Below, in pieces: positions 1-10,346 of a DNA stretch of 64,000 bases. Both the position numbers and the translations under genes were made by a program. The notes beneath the pieces were generated by a model that worked only from the letters and a program-made list of their open reading frames with translations, was not told where the DNA came from and made no database searches. Position 1 is the stretch's first letter, and each line of letters opens with the position of its first letter. The stretch is from Pseudohalocynthiibacter aestuariivivens (GTDB lineage Bacteria; Pseudomonadota; Alphaproteobacteria; Rhodobacterales; Rhodobacteraceae): the NCBI RefSeq assembly GCF_011040495.1, contig NZ_CP049037.1:3410001-3474000 (forward strand), written 5' to 3'.

Positions 1-1040
1 GCACGCACGTCGCGCCCGCAGATCGTATCAGCCTCTTGCGCGGTGCGCGACACCATAGCGGCGGGCGGGTAGAGGCGCAGCGCCTCATCAGCGATCTGCC
101 GGATGAAGGGCAGATTGGCGACATCCGCGCCAGTGGCGGCACGGCCCTGCAAAACTGATTGTGCCTCGGTGCGGGCGCGGTCCTGTACGTCCTGATCAAA
201 GGCGCAGAGATAAAGCGACCAACCGAGCGTCAGTGCGGTCGTTTCGTGCCCGGCGACGATGAAGGTCAACAGGTTATCGCGTAGCTCGGCCGTATTCATC
301 TGGCGTTTGGTTTCGGGGTCGATCCCGTCCAGCAGCAGGTCCAGCAGGTCGGGCACGCCTTGGGCGCCGCGCTCGCGCCGCGCCTCGACCGCCTGATCAG
401 CGACGGTTTTCATCTGACGTACAGCCTGACCGGACATCATCCGTCCGGGACGGGGCACCCAATCAGGGAATCCAAGGATGTCAAACAGCGAGATTTTACC
501 CGCTTCGGCGATGTAGCCATCAATTGCGTTGTGAACGGCGTCAGAATCGAAACTGCCGTCGCCGGAAAAAGTCACATCGCTGATCACGTCGAACGTGGTG
601 CGCACCATGTCCTCTGCGACGTCAATGGCGCGTGGCCCAGCGGCGGCAATCCGCGCAGCACTGCGATCTGCAGCGGCGGACATGATCGGGGCAAGGTTCA
701 TCACGTTGCGATGCGAAAAGACCGGTGCCGCCGCGCGGCGCTGCCAGCGCCAATGCGCCCCTTCTGCGATAAAGAGCGAATCGCCGATGGCGGGGCGCAG
801 CAGGTTCTTGGTCACGACGGATTTTGGATAATTATCCAGTTTTTCCAGCAGTATGGTCTTAATTGCGTCCGGGTCCATGACCATGTGCCAACGCTTGCCC
901 GTCCGGCCGGATACCATTGGCTGACGTGTGGCGATCTGCGGGATAATGCTGAGCACGTTGCGCCGTGCCGCGCGCAGGCTGGCCAGCACGCCCATCGGTT
1001 GCGTGACCAAAGGGACGTGAACGGGGATGTCATTGCGCAT
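1..1040 (-). CDS. Cytochrome P450 (partial, C-terminus beyond left edge)
   Basis: Haem-thiolate monooxygenase, reading on the minus strand and running off the left edge after about 346 residues. Visible motifs are the I-helix oxygen-activating AGHETTA (complement of about 240-285) and the K-helix EALRLYPP (about 60-100), which carries the ExxR pair. The haem-ligand cysteine loop would lie beyond the edge. The ATG at 1040 is preferred because GAAAGGTG lies about 8 bases upstream; a GTG at 1049 is in frame. It starts back to back with the lipoprotein gene on the other strand. The substrate cannot be inferred. The family call is firm. Confidence 0.9.
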   Translation of the reverse strand, partial: MRNDIPVHVPLVTQPMGVLASLRAARRNVLSIIPQIATRQPMVSGRTGKRWHMVMDPDAIKTILLEKLDNYPKSVVTKNLLRPAIGDSLFIAEGAHWRWQRRAAAPVFSHRNVMNLAPIMSAAADRSAARIAAAGPRAIDVAEDMVRTTFDVISDVTFSGDGSFDSDAVHNAIDGYIAEAGKISLFDILGFPDWVPRPGRMMSGQAVRQMKTVADQAVEARRERGAQGVPDLLDLLLDGIDPETKRQMNTAELRDNLLTFIVAGHETTALTLGWSLYLCAFDQDVQDRARTEAQSVLQGRAATGADVANLPFIRQIADEALRLYPPAAMVSRTAQEADTICGRDVR

Positions 1041-1160
1041 CTGGATCACCTTTCGCCTGTAGCCTCTGATATAGGGGTGCGGGCGGAGTGGGGCAAATGA
1101 TTGCACACGGGCGATGGCTCTTGTATCCGCGGGGGGACCCTTAGCTGCGAGGATACCTTG

Positions 1161-1844
1161 ATGCGTTTCAATCTTCTTTCACATCTGAGCGCCGTTTTGC
1201 TGGCGCTGGGCCTGCTTGGTGCCTGCACCAATGCCAATGATCTGGACCAAGCGCCCGTGCCGCTGGGTAACTTTGCGCTGGGCCACAACGTCGTGGTCGC
1301 CCCCAACCTGACCAAGGGGCCAGCCTCGCGTGATGCGAGCAAGGAAGAGTGGATCGCATCGATGAAAAAGGCCATCGACGAGCGTTTCGGACGCTACGAC
1401 GGTGACAAGCTTTATCATATCGCGATCTCGGTCGAGGGGTATGTGCTGGCGGTGCCGGGCGTGCCGATTGTCGCTTCGCCAAAATCTGCGCTGATCATCA
1501 ACGTGACGGCATGGGATGACGCGGCGGGCAAGAAGCTGAACGCCAAGCCCGAGCAGGTCACGATTATCGAGAGTTTCTCTGGCAACACCATGCTGGGATC
1601 CGGTTTGACGCAATCCAAGGAAGTGCAGATGGAGAACCTGAGCCGCAATGCGGCCAAGCTGATCCAGAACTGGCTGGTGCGCGAAAACCTCGCGAACGAG
1701 TGGTTCGGCGGGAAGGCCGCTAATTCGGCCAAACCGGTCAGTGCCAAGCTTGCCCCCGAGGATGACGCCACTGCGGCGGCGGCGGCCACCGCTGCGGCAG
1801 AAGTCATCGAAGAACCTGACGTCGCACCGGTGCCCGAAAGCTGA
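1161..1844 (+). CDS. Predicted lipoprotein of unknown function
   Basis: A 227-residue protein with a lipoprotein signal: a hydrophobic stretch followed by LLGAC, the predicted lipidated cysteine being residue 22. The mature part has no domain I recognise and ends in an Ala/Glu-rich tail (about residues 195-227), suggesting a periplasmic lipid-anchored protein. The ATG at 1161 is chosen over an in-frame upstream start because it places the signal peptide at the N-terminus and has GAGGAT upstream. It is divergent from the P450 gene and upstream of tuf, with no obvious functional link to either. Confidence 0.75.
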   Translation: MRFNLLSHLSAVLLALGLLGACTNANDLDQAPVPLGNFALGHNVVVAPNLTKGPASRDASKEEWIASMKKAIDERFGRYDGDKLYHIAISVEGYVLAVPGVPIVASPKSALIINVTAWDDAAGKKLNAKPEQVTIIESFSGNTMLGSGLTQSKEVQMENLSRNAAKLIQNWLVRENLANEWFGGKAANSAKPVSAKLAPEDDATAAAAATAAAEVIEEPDVAPVPES

Positions 1845-1898
1845 GGCAAAGACCGCCGCCGCGTGTCTCGAACGCCGTAGACCTGTGCGCGGTAGGGC

Positions 1899-1927
1899 TT
1901 GATTTTCGCCCCGCAGCGCAATAAATG
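1899..1927 (+). promoter_or_regulatory. Candidate promoter for the first tuf gene
   Basis: TTGATT at 1899-1904 and TAAATG at 1922-1927 are separated by 17 bases, a plausible sigma-70 pair about 120 bases before tuf. The -10 match is only moderate. Confidence 0.35.
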
Positions 1928-1965
1928 GCGCGCGACGCCGGTGGCGACGAAGATAACCATGACGG

Positions 1966-2026
1966 GTGCCGGGCTGAAGCCCGGCCTACCCAAAAACCAG
2001 TCGGTCGGGCCTGAGCCCGGCACCCG
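1966..2026. repeat. Dispersed palindromic repeat, paired copy
   Basis: A perfect hairpin GCCGGGCTGAAGCCCGGC followed by CTACCC (1966-1991), then a degenerate inverted copy with stem CGGGC/GCCCG at about 2004-2026. The same unit recurs at 23252, 25955, 29479, 30696, 39033, 48692 and 61392. It lies in the tuf leader. Confidence 0.75.
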
Positions 2027-2047
2027 AAAACCAAGGAGGCCACGATC

Positions 2048-3223
<1,176 letters not shown>

Positions 3224-3270
3224 TCGGGGGCGGGGCGGGATCAAACCCCACCCTGCACCAGCATGTTCAG

Positions 3271-3295
3271 GGGCGTCCTTTGGGGCGCCCTTTTT
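3271..3295 (+). terminator. Rho-independent terminator after tuf copy 1
   Basis: An 8-bp stem GGGCGTCC/GGGCGCCC (one G-U pair), loop TTTG, then five Ts. Confidence 0.85.
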
Positions 3296-3331
3296 CTTTG
3301 GTCGCTTGCCTGTTGTTCTCGCGTCGAACCG

Positions 3332-3727
3332 ATGGAGAAAGCCGTGGCCAAGGCTGCCTATGCGAGGCGGTAGGGCTTCCGCAAGTGGGAGGGCGATTCT
3401 GCCCACAAGTAGATCAGCGATGATCCGCTAGGCGCAGACTTCTCGATCAAATACACGCCCATCCGCAGGGGCCGGTTTTTTGACGAGCTGGAGTTCCAGA
3501 TCACTAGGACCTCTAAGCGGATTCAAACGGACAAGCTCATCAAGTGCAACGTTAATGATGCCTACAAGACCAAGGCCGCGAAAGAACGAGACTGCCTTGC
3601 CCTGCTCGATGCTGACATTGACAATGCGGAGCAGGGAACGTGCTATTTTCTGGACATGAGGGAAATTCAACTGCAGTTTCGGACGCATTGGGAAAGCGCG
3701 GAGAAGCCAGATTTCAAAGAGGCGTAG
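3332..3727 (+). pseudogene. Gene remnant with two in-frame amber codons
   Basis: One frame stays open from an ATG at 3332 to a TAG at 3725 except for two internal TAG codons, at 3371 and 3410. The downstream section is charged and soluble-looking (for example GRFFDELEFQITRTSKR). I do not recognise the family. The two early stops and the lack of a clear ribosome binding site suggest a decaying gene. A shorter product starting after 3412 is the alternative. Confidence 0.5.
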
Positions 3728-3798
3728 CAGAGGCCTTATGGATTTCACCAAGCGGAAGTATGGTCAGAGGAAGTACGGCAAGGGGTGACTGTCAAACC

Positions 3799-4209
3799 AT
3801 GGCGGAAATTACAAAGAACCACGTTTTTACGGCGTTAGGCGTCGTGGCGGCTCTTGGCCTTGGGTATTTCAAATTCCAAGAGCGATCTTCACGCACTTAT
3901 AGCGAGGCTAACGACCCAATGGTTTGGGTGGAAGATCATGGACTTTGGTCATTTACTGTCCACAACACAGGCCCTGCAACGAAAGTTGTCTATTTCTTTT
4001 GGGGACGTGCAAAGCCCGACACCGTATATTGCCTTCAAGAAACGTATTTCTCTGCGGACGAGCGTCGTAAGCTAACAAATGTATGCTCCGCGCCGGACAC
4101 CGACCTCCCCAAAGGAAGCTGGTACGGACCTGTCGTGCTAACCCTAGATCAGTATGAACATTCAAACTGGAGAGAAGTTTTTGTTAAGGCATATAAATCA
4201 GTCGAATAG
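3799..4209 (+). CDS. Hypothetical protein with N-terminal anchor
   Basis: A 136-residue protein with one short hydrophobic segment (about residues 8-24) and a soluble domain beginning near EANDPMVWVEDHG. Two cysteines are far apart (in YCLQE and NVCSAP). No family is recognised. The region looks AT-richer than its neighbours and adjoins the amber-interrupted remnant, consistent with acquired DNA. The start is uncertain: in-frame ATGs exist at 3760 and further upstream, and none has a strong Shine-Dalgarno sequence. Confidence 0.55.
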   Translation: MAEITKNHVFTALGVVAALGLGYFKFQERSSRTYSEANDPMVWVEDHGLWSFTVHNTGPATKVVYFFWGRAKPDTVYCLQETYFSADERRKLTNVCSAPDTDLPKGSWYGPVVLTLDQYEHSNWREVFVKAYKSVE

Positions 4210-4400
4210 CTTCGCACACAAGCCGATGCGGGGCGGCTCTGCGGAACACTCACGCTGATCTATCAAAAGCGCGGTGAGGCGGCGATGCCCTGACTTTTCT
4301 CCGGATAGAAACTGCTGCAAACTCTTCCTGCGGTGGTTCAGTTCTTCCCGTTCAAGGATGATCGCCAAGCCCTACCCCAAGCGAGCAGAATGAGACAGTC

Positions 4401-5069
4401 ATGCCCCAACCTTTTCCCGATCCCGACAACCGTAATCCGCTGACATTGCCCGATGGCACCCGGCATCAGGGCACGGTTTTCCTGCGCGCCGCGATCGACC
4501 ATCCACGCATCGAGGTGGGGGAGTATTCCTATGCAAGTGCGCATGAGCCGCCCGACGACTGGGCGGCGTCTCTGGCACCCTATCTATATCCACATTCGCC
4601 CGAGAAGCTGATCATCGGGCGGTTTTGTCAGATCGCCGATGGGGTGCAGTTCATCACGGCCTCTGCCAATCATCGGCATGACGGGTTTTCGACCTATCCC
4701 TTTGCCATCTTCGATGGCGGGTTTGCAGAGGGGCGGGCGTCACTGCCCGGACCGGGGCGCGATACACAACTGGGTCACGACATCTGGATCGGGGAGGGCG
4801 CACGGGTCCTGCCGGGGGCAGTGATCGGCAGCGGCGCGATTATCGGTGCCGGGGCCGTGGTGGGCGGGCATGTGCCGCCCTATAGCGTGGTGACGGGCAA
4901 TCCGGGGCGCACCCGGCGCCGCCGGTTCACGTCCGAGACGATTGCCCGTTTGTTAGAGGTCGCATGGTGGGATTGGCCGATAGAAGATATTCTGACCCAT
5001 GAGACGGCGATCTGCGATGCCGACCTGACAGCGCTGGAGCGCGCGGCGGCCTGTGTCGGTGCCCGGTAG
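4401..5069 (+). CDS. CatB/Vat-type hexapeptide acetyltransferase
   Basis: A 222-residue left-handed beta-helix acetyltransferase of the xenobiotic acetyltransferase class, which uses acetyl-CoA to acetylate a hydroxyl group. The SANHRHDG segment carries the family's catalytic histidine (H91), and hexapeptide repeats run from about residue 125 to 165 (GEGARVLPGAVIGSGAIIGAG). PPYSVVTGNPG is the typical end of the coil. Relatives include CatB and virginiamycin acetyltransferases, but many members act on other acceptors, so antibiotic resistance is not implied. It is a single gene upstream of tRNA-Trp. Confidence 0.85.
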   Translation: MPQPFPDPDNRNPLTLPDGTRHQGTVFLRAAIDHPRIEVGEYSYASAHEPPDDWAASLAPYLYPHSPEKLIIGRFCQIADGVQFITASANHRHDGFSTYPFAIFDGGFAEGRASLPGPGRDTQLGHDIWIGEGARVLPGAVIGSGAIIGAGAVVGGHVPPYSVVTGNPGRTRRRRFTSETIARLLEVAWWDWPIEDILTHETAICDADLTALERAAACVGAR

Positions 5070-5134
5070 TCACCCGCCGATACTTGCTGGTCAGGGAGGT
5101 GTGAACAAATGTCGTCTATGATCGGTCCGACCCC

Positions 5135-5163
5135 TTGCGCTGGCGCGCGAGTTGGCTTAATCC
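5135..5163 (+). promoter_or_regulatory. Candidate promoter for tRNA-Trp
   Basis: TTGCGC (5135-5140) and TAATCC (5158-5163) with a 17-base spacer would start transcription shortly before the tRNA. Both hexamers are weak matches. Confidence 0.3.
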
Positions 5164-5176
5164 CCGGACCGCGTAT

Positions 5177-5252
5177 AGGGGTATAGCTCAGTTGGTAGAG
5201 CGACGGTCTCCAAAACCGTAGGTCCCGGGTTCGAGCCCTGGTGCCCCTGCCA
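5177..5252 (+). tRNA. tRNA-Trp (anticodon CCA)
   Basis: A full cloverleaf is visible. The acceptor AGGGGTA pairs with TGCCCCT, the D arm contains AGCTCAGTTGGTAGAGC, the anticodon stem ACGGT/ACCGT encloses loop CTCCAAA with CCA, and the T arm contains GGTTCGAGCC. The 3' CCA is encoded at 5250-5252. Its position upstream of secE-nusG is the common bacterial arrangement. Confidence 0.97.
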
Positions 5253-5527
5253 TCGGCCAGTCCGGTGTGATGCCAAACTCCCGGATTTGCGTGACGACCT
5301 TCTTGGTCGGTTGCCACAGTCCCCGCCCTTTCCGAGCAGAGACAGTCACCACCGCAAGCGTTGCCGCATTTGCCCTATTCAGGTCCAATTTATTGCAGGT
5401 TTGCCCCGAATTTACCGCGGTTGCCACATTTTTGCCAGAATCACGCCCTAGAATGACTGCAATCGGTGACGGACCTCGCGTTCGCGCCGGGTGTGCGTGG
5501 GGGCGCAACATAGGATTTGGTGCTGCC

Positions 5528-6253
5528 ATGCCAACCATGACTGATTACGAGAGCTTGCGCGTCGATGACAGCAAGCTGCGGCCCGGCCTTCGGCTGGACA
5601 CGCTGATGGAATCGCGGCTTCCGGAATTGAGCGATGCGGAAATCGACGAAGTCATTGCCCAGACATTGAATGAACAAAAAGACGAAGAGCGCGCCGCGGC
5701 AAGTGCTGCGGTGACGCAGGCCGTTGCCCGTGCCGAGGCGCCGCCATTGCGCCGCGCCGCAACGACCGCCAGTGCCAAGCGCGGCAGGGGCGTTCCTGTC
5801 GAACAGACACACGCCGCTTTCGAGGAGATCGACCCGCCGAGAGACACCGGCAGGCCACGCGCTGTGCGCAAGGGATGGCTGGGGCGGGTGCTGATTGCCG
5901 CATCAGCGATTGCAGTGTTCTATACATGGCCTTGGATTGTCCCTACGCTAATCATCGGCGCGATCTGGTTGGCACTTATCGCGTTCATCTTTGTCGGTGC
6001 CGAACGGATTGCGGCGGCAATGCTCTGGTTCTACCGATGGCTGGACGACCGCGCCCCGCGCCGGGCAGAGCGGCTGCGCGCCGGTGCAGATGGTCTGGCG
6101 ATACGGTTGGATGCGTTGTTTGATCGTTTGCCGGGACGCTGGACCGAAGGGCTGTACATGCCGGATTTCAGCCGAGAGGCGCTCTTGGACGATAGTAACG
6201 ATGAGGGGCCGGACCCGTTCGACAGGCTGGCCGCGCAGGCCCGCCACGGTTGA
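5528..6253 (+). CDS. Hypothetical two-helix membrane protein between tRNA-Trp and secE
   Basis: A 241-residue protein. The N-terminal ~115 residues are charged and Ala/Glu-rich with LSDAEIDEVI. A basic segment (RAVRKGWLGR) is followed by two close hydrophobic helices (about residues 120-165), then an arginine-rich amphipathic C-terminal region. I recognise no enzyme motif. The start ATG at 5528 (MPTM) is one option and ATG 5537 another; the long upstream in-frame extension overlaps the tRNA side and is not credible. Its location before secE hints at an envelope role, but that is inference. Confidence 0.65.
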   Translation: MPTMTDYESLRVDDSKLRPGLRLDTLMESRLPELSDAEIDEVIAQTLNEQKDEERAAASAAVTQAVARAEAPPLRRAATTASAKRGRGVPVEQTHAAFEEIDPPRDTGRPRAVRKGWLGRVLIAASAIAVFYTWPWIVPTLIIGAIWLALIAFIFVGAERIAAAMLWFYRWLDDRAPRRAERLRAGADGLAIRLDALFDRLPGRWTEGLYMPDFSREALLDDSNDEGPDPFDRLAAQARHG

Positions 6254-6406
6254 ACATTGTGACTGCGACGGCCCGTTGAAAACCCTGAGAGCCGGTCCAT
6301 CTGGATCGGCTCTTGAATTTACCCCATGGGGCGCGTATGTCGCGCGGACGGGCTGGACCATTCGGGCAGCCCGCACCGATTTGAGGGTAGCGAGAGACAT
6401 CAGCGC

Positions 6407-6604
6407 ATGGCACGAACCAATCCGCTTCAGTTCATCCAGCAGGTCCGCGCCGAAGTGGCAAAGGTCGTTTGGCCGACGCGCCGCGAGGTGTTTTTGACCA
6501 CTGTGATGGTGTTCATCATGGCGGCGCTGACGGCAATCTTCTTTGCCTTGGTAGATCTTGGTATCCGCAGTGGACTACAGGCTGTACTGGGAATGTTCGG
6601 CTAA
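6407..6604 (+). CDS. secE: Preprotein translocase subunit SecE
   Basis: A 65-residue single-helix form of SecE. The amphipathic part (FIQQVRAEVAKVVWPTRREV) carries the family signature WPTRRE just before the one transmembrane segment (about residues 31-53). It clamps SecY, encoded at 42766, in the inner-membrane export channel. The ATG at 6407 gives the normal length; the longer upstream frame is not supported. It precedes nusG as in most bacteria. Confidence 0.93.
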   Translation: MARTNPLQFIQQVRAEVAKVVWPTRREVFLTTVMVFIMAALTAIFFALVDLGIRSGLQAVLGMFG

Positions 6605-6679
6605 ACCACGCCAAAACTGCCTGTAGCCCCTTGAAATCATGGGGGATGCGCGGTAGTGGGGCGCTCATCAACGGAACAT

Positions 6680-6713
6680 GGCGCGCGGCGATTCGAGTTG
6701 CGCGCCGATTTTT
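6680..6713 (+). terminator. Possible terminator or attenuator between secE and nusG
   Basis: Stem GGCGCGC (6680-6686) / GCGCGCC (6700-6706), then GA and five Ts. It may reduce read-through into nusG. Confidence 0.45.
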
Positions 6714-6796
6714 GTTTCGGGACCGTGTGTGTGACGCGCGGAGAAATACAATAATGCCGGGCACTTGGCCCGGATGGTACGAGGAATTGGGTCGGC

Positions 6797-7330
6797 ATGG
6801 CAAAGCGGTGGTACTCGGTAAGCGTTCTCTCGAATTTCGAGAAGAAGATTGCTGAGCAGATCAGAACATCCGTCATCGAATCCGGCCTCGAGGACGATAT
6901 CGAAGAAGTGCTGGTGCCCACCGAAGAGGTGATCGAAGTGCGGCGCGGCAAGAAAGTGACCGCCGAGCGGCGGTTCATGCCGGGGTATGTGCTGGTGCGC
7001 ATGGAGATGTCCGATCAGGGCTATCACCTGATCAGCTCGATCAACCGGGTTACTGGATTTTTGGGCCCTCAGGGCCGTCCGATGCCGATGCGCGACGCTG
7101 AGGTGAATGCGATTCTGAACCGCGTTCAGGAAGGCGAAGACAGCCCGCGCACGCTGATCCATTTCGAGATTGGCGAAAAGGTAAAGGTCAACGATGGCCC
7201 GTTCGAGGATTTCGACGGGATGGTCGAGGAAGTCGACGACGAGAACCAGCGCCTCAAGGTGTCGGTGTCGATCTTTGGTCGGGAAACGCCGGTCGAATTG
7301 GAATTTACCCAGGTTACCAAGCAAGGGTGA
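6797..7330 (+). CDS. nusG: Transcription elongation/antitermination factor NusG
   Basis: A 177-residue protein that binds RNA polymerase and couples it to ribosomes or Rho. The N-terminal NGN domain begins [14 protein letters not shown] and includes RFMPGYVLV. The C-terminal KOW domain (about residues 125-177) is recognisable from [16 protein letters not shown]. Length and architecture are standard. It is followed by rplK after a 169-base gap. Confidence 0.97.
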   Translation: MAKRWYSVSVLSNFEKKIAEQIRTSVIESGLEDDIEEVLVPTEEVIEVRRGKKVTAERRFMPGYVLVRMEMSDQGYHLISSINRVTGFLGPQGRPMPMRDAEVNAILNRVQEGEDSPRTLIHFEIGEKVKVNDGPFEDFDGMVEEVDDENQRLKVSVSIFGRETPVELEFTQVTKQG

Positions 7331-7499
7331 CGTGGGGGGTGGGGCAGCGCCCACCCTATGAGACATGCGAGGTCGGCCCGGATGGGACGTCAGCGCATCC
7401 CAAGTGGGAGGACAGGGGGCCGCGGCACCCGATCCGGACCACGCAACGAGAGAGACCGAAGGGCGCGCCCCGAGGTCGTTGGTAAGAAGGAGAGGCCTC

Positions 7500-7925
7500 A
7501 TGGCCAAGAAACTCGCTGGCAAGATGAAGCTGCAGGTGAAAGCCGGGCAAGCCAACCCCAGCCCGCCCGTTGGACCCGCCTTGGGTCAGCGCGGCATCAA
7601 CATCATGGAATTCTGCAAGGCGTTCAACGCCAAGACGCAGGACATGGAGCCAGGTGCCCCATGCCCGACCGTGATTACCTATTATCAGGACAAATCCTTT
7701 GAGATGGAAATCAAGACGCCGCCCGCGTCCTATTACATCAAAAAGGCTGCCAAGCTGAAATCCGGTTCCAAAACACCGGGTCGCGATGTGGCCGGTTCCG
7801 TAACCGTCAAGCAGGTCCGCGAGATTGCGGAAGCCAAGTGGAAAGACCTGAACGCAAACGACGTCGACGCCGCGATGAAGATCATCGTCGGTTCCGCGCG
7901 TTCCATGGGCATCGAGGTGAAGTAA
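7500..7925 (+). CDS. rplK: Ribosomal protein L11
   Basis: A 141-residue 50S protein of the GTPase-associated centre. It begins [20 protein letters not shown] and has the conserved [11 protein letters not shown] near residue 22. The ATG at 7500 follows GGAGAGG. It is one base from rplA, so the two are probably translationally coupled. Confidence 0.97.
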   Translation: MAKKLAGKMKLQVKAGQANPSPPVGPALGQRGINIMEFCKAFNAKTQDMEPGAPCPTVITYYQDKSFEMEIKTPPASYYIKKAAKLKSGSKTPGRDVAGSVTVKQVREIAEAKWKDLNANDVDAAMKIIVGSARSMGIEVK

Positions 7926-7926
7926 G

Positions 7927-8625
7927 ATGGCAAAACTCGGAAAACGCACGCGCGCCGCCCGCGAAGCCTTTGCTGGCAAGCACGACGTAACAGTTGAAGA
8001 AGCCGTGGCACTGGTCAAGAACAATGCCAAGGCCAAGTTCGACGAAACCATCGAGATCGCGATGAGCCTTGGCGTCGATCCGCGTCACGCGGACCAGATG
8101 GTTCGCGGTGTTGTCGGCCTGCCCAACGGTACCGGTAAATCCGTTCGCGTGGCGGTATTCGCCCGTGGCCCCAAGGCTGAAGAAGCTGAAGCGGCAGGCG
8201 CGGACATCGTTGGCGCAGAGGACCTGATGGAAATCGTGCAAGGCGGCAAGATCGACTTTGATCGCTGCATTGCAACGCCCGACATGATGCCGATCGTCGG
8301 CCGTCTGGGCAAGGTTCTGGGCCCACGCAACCTGATGCCGAACCCCAAAGTCGGCACCGTGACGATGGACATCAAGCAAGCTGTCGAAGACGCCAAGGGC
8401 GGTCAGGTCCAGTTCAAGGCTGAGAAGGCCGGTGTTGTACATGCCGGTGTCGGCAAGGCATCGTTCGACGAGGCCAAGCTGGTCGAGAACGTGCGCGCCT
8501 TTATCGGTGCCGTGGCCAAGGCCAAGCCAGCCGGTGCCAAGGGATCGTACATGAAGCGTATTTCGCTGACCTCGACGATGGGACCTGGCATCACGATTGA
8601 TGTCGCGGACGCTGCAGGCAGCTAA
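7927..8625 (+). CDS. rplA: Ribosomal protein L1
   Basis: A 232-residue L1-stalk protein, full length. Family landmarks are [31 protein letters not shown] near residue 130, and TSTMGPGI at the C-terminus. In many bacteria L1 represses its own rplK-rplA mRNA; I did not identify such a site here. Confidence 0.97.
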   Translation: MAKLGKRTRAAREAFAGKHDVTVEEAVALVKNNAKAKFDETIEIAMSLGVDPRHADQMVRGVVGLPNGTGKSVRVAVFARGPKAEEAEAAGADIVGAEDLMEIVQGGKIDFDRCIATPDMMPIVGRLGKVLGPRNLMPNPKVGTVTMDIKQAVEDAKGGQVQFKAEKAGVVHAGVGKASFDEAKLVENVRAFIGAVAKAKPAGAKGSYMKRISLTSTMGPGITIDVADAAGS

Positions 8626-9125
8626 TCGCGCTGTCAGGCCATGCGCCTGACGATTAGATTGAGGCAGACCCGGCTCGCCCTGTGCGCGCCGGGTCTGTTC
8701 GTTCTTATAGCATGGCGATCGTCATCTCCGGAAACGTCAGCGGTGATCATGTGGGGGGGCAATTGTGCCGTTTGCCGACCAAACGCCGCGCGAGCAGCCC
8801 CGGCAACGGGCGGATTGCGAGAATGTCGGGGGAAATCGGCGGAAGCTTGCAAAAAACTGGCCTACGGGGCTTGGCATTTGGTGGCGTGCAGATTAGGTCT
8901 GCCCTTGCCTTGGAGCGCGTGATTCGTCCCGCGCTCTTTTGCGTTTCGTCCGAGATGGCGGGTTGGGGTCTATTGCCCTGTTAATTCCTGCCTGAGACGG
9001 GATCAGACCAGATTGACCGAAGGCCATGTCTTCGTGCGGTTCGGGCGTCCCGTTTGAAGGACCCAACCGCCGGAGAAATCCGGTACACTGAGCCGGAGGG
9101 AAACCTCCAAATTTGGAGAAAAACT
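8626..9125 (+). promoter_or_regulatory. rplJ leader region with hairpins (L10-leader type)
   Basis: 500 bases with no convincing gene. Two strong hairpins are visible. CAGACCCGGC (8665-8674) pairs with GCCGGGTCTG (8688-8697), followed by TTCGTTCTT. GAGCGCG (8913-8919) pairs with CGCGCTC (8930-8936), followed by four Ts. The segment from about 8940 to 9125 is rich in further stem sequence and is where an autoregulatory L10(L12)4 binding leader is expected from the family. I infer that role from position and did not fold the full structure. Confidence 0.55.
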
Positions 9126-9644
9126 GTGGATAGAGCCCAGAAAGAGAAAGTGGTCGAGGAACTCGGCCAGATCTTCGAAAGCTCTGGCGTTGTAGTGGTT
9201 GCCCACTACACGGGTCTGACAGTTGCAGAGATGCAAGATCTTCGTGCGCGTGCGCGCGATGCCGATGCATCTGTTCGCGTTGCCAAAAACAGGCTCGCCA
9301 AGATCGCCCTTGAGGGCAAGCCATGCGCAAGCATTGCTGACTACCTCTCGGGTATGACCGTTTTGACCTATTCCGAAGACCCCGTGGCTGCGGCCAAGGT
9401 GTGTGAGGGTTTCGCCAAGGACAACAAGAAATACGAGATCCTTGGCGGGGCAATGGGTGAGAACGCTCTGGACCGGGCTGGCGTTGAAGCCGTGTCGAAA
9501 ATGCCTTCGCGTGACGAGCTTATTGCTTCGATCGTGGGCTGCATCGGCGCACCTGCTTCGAACATTGCCGGGGCCATTGGCGCACCTGCTAGCAACATCG
9601 CGAGCATCCTTTCGACCATCGAAGAGAAGGCCGAAGCGGCATAA
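9126..9644 (+). CDS. rplJ: Ribosomal protein L10
   Basis: A 172-residue L7/L12-stalk base protein. The GTG at 9126 (product begins [17 protein letters not shown]) fits the family N-terminus; the longer in-frame frame from 9054 would add unsupported residues. Conserved features include [19 protein letters not shown]. The C-terminal part contains a doubled IGAPASNIA motif just before the L7/L12-binding helix. Confidence 0.95.
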   Translation: MDRAQKEKVVEELGQIFESSGVVVVAHYTGLTVAEMQDLRARARDADASVRVAKNRLAKIALEGKPCASIADYLSGMTVLTYSEDPVAAAKVCEGFAKDNKKYEILGGAMGENALDRAGVEAVSKMPSRDELIASIVGCIGAPASNIAGAIGAPASNIASILSTIEEKAEAA

Positions 9645-9717
9645 GCAACTGGAACGTACCCGTACCGGGCTTGAAACCCGGACGTTGGAACACATCTAAA
9701 ACGGAAAGCATGAGAAA

Positions 9718-10098
9718 ATGGCTGATCTGAAAAAACTGGCAGAAGAGATCGTTGGTCTGACGCTTCTCGAAGCACAAGAACTGAAAACTATCCTGAAAGA
9801 CGAGTACGGCATCGAGCCCGCCGCTGGCGGCGCTGTGATGATGGCTGGTCCTGCTGGCGACGCCGGTGGCGACGCAGGCGAAGAGCAAACCGAATTTGAC
9901 GTTATCCTGAAATCGGCCGGCGCGTCGAAAATCAACGTCATCAAAGAGGTTCGCGCGATCACCGGTCTGGGCCTGAAAGAAGCCAAGGACCTGGTCGAAG
10001 CAGGCGGCAAAGCTGTCAAAGAGCAGGTTTCGAAAGAAGAAGCCGAAGAGCTCAAAGGCAAGCTGGAAGCAGCTGGCGCCGAAGTCGAACTGAAGTGA
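9718..10098 (+). CDS. rplL: Ribosomal protein L7/L12
   Basis: A 126-residue stalk protein that recruits translational GTPases. It has the N-terminal dimerisation region, an Ala/Gly hinge (about residues 38-60) and the C-terminal domain with [20 protein letters not shown]. It lies 73 bases after rplJ. Confidence 0.96.
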   Translation: MADLKKLAEEIVGLTLLEAQELKTILKDEYGIEPAAGGAVMMAGPAGDAGGDAGEEQTEFDVILKSAGASKINVIKEVRAITGLGLKEAKDLVEAGGKAVKEQVSKEEAEELKGKLEAAGAEVELK

Positions 10099-10103
10099 TT
10101 GCG

Positions 10104-10210
10104 GCCCTCGGGGGTTTACCCGAGGGGCTGAGAATCAAGGCAGGGGGCGGTGAAAACTGTCCCCTGCCGAACCTGTCTCAGAGAGGCCCCGCATATTTGG
10201 GGCTTTTCTC
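10104..10210 (+). promoter_or_regulatory. Three consecutive hairpins between rplL and rpoB
   Basis: Hairpin 1: GCCCTCGGG (10104-10112) with CCCGAGGGGC (10119-10128). Hairpin 2: GGCAGGGG (10139-10146) with CCCCTGCC (10161-10168). Hairpin 3: GCCCC (10186-10190) with GGGGC (10199-10203), followed by TTTTC, so it is terminator-like. This arrangement would lower transcription into rpoBC relative to the ribosomal genes. The role is inferred. Confidence 0.6.
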
Positions 10211-10346
10211 AGGCGAGGTTCTGGATCGGGAGGCTGTCATTGGGACGACAGCCATGAATGGATCCTTAGCACGCCGTCTCAAATGGTCACGCGGCTGGGG
10301 CCCGACAGCCCGCGCGACCGGTGAGAATTGAAAGGTGACCAGACAC

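Noticed and set aside
360..1100. 246-codon plus-strand frame at the left edge
   Set aside because: It is antisense to the cytochrome P450 reading, which has the recognisable I-helix and ExxR motifs.
3371..3412. Amber codon read-through (recoding)
   Set aside because: No suppressor tRNA, pyrrolysine genes or context signal are visible, and the remnant lies in low-quality sequence with no binding site.
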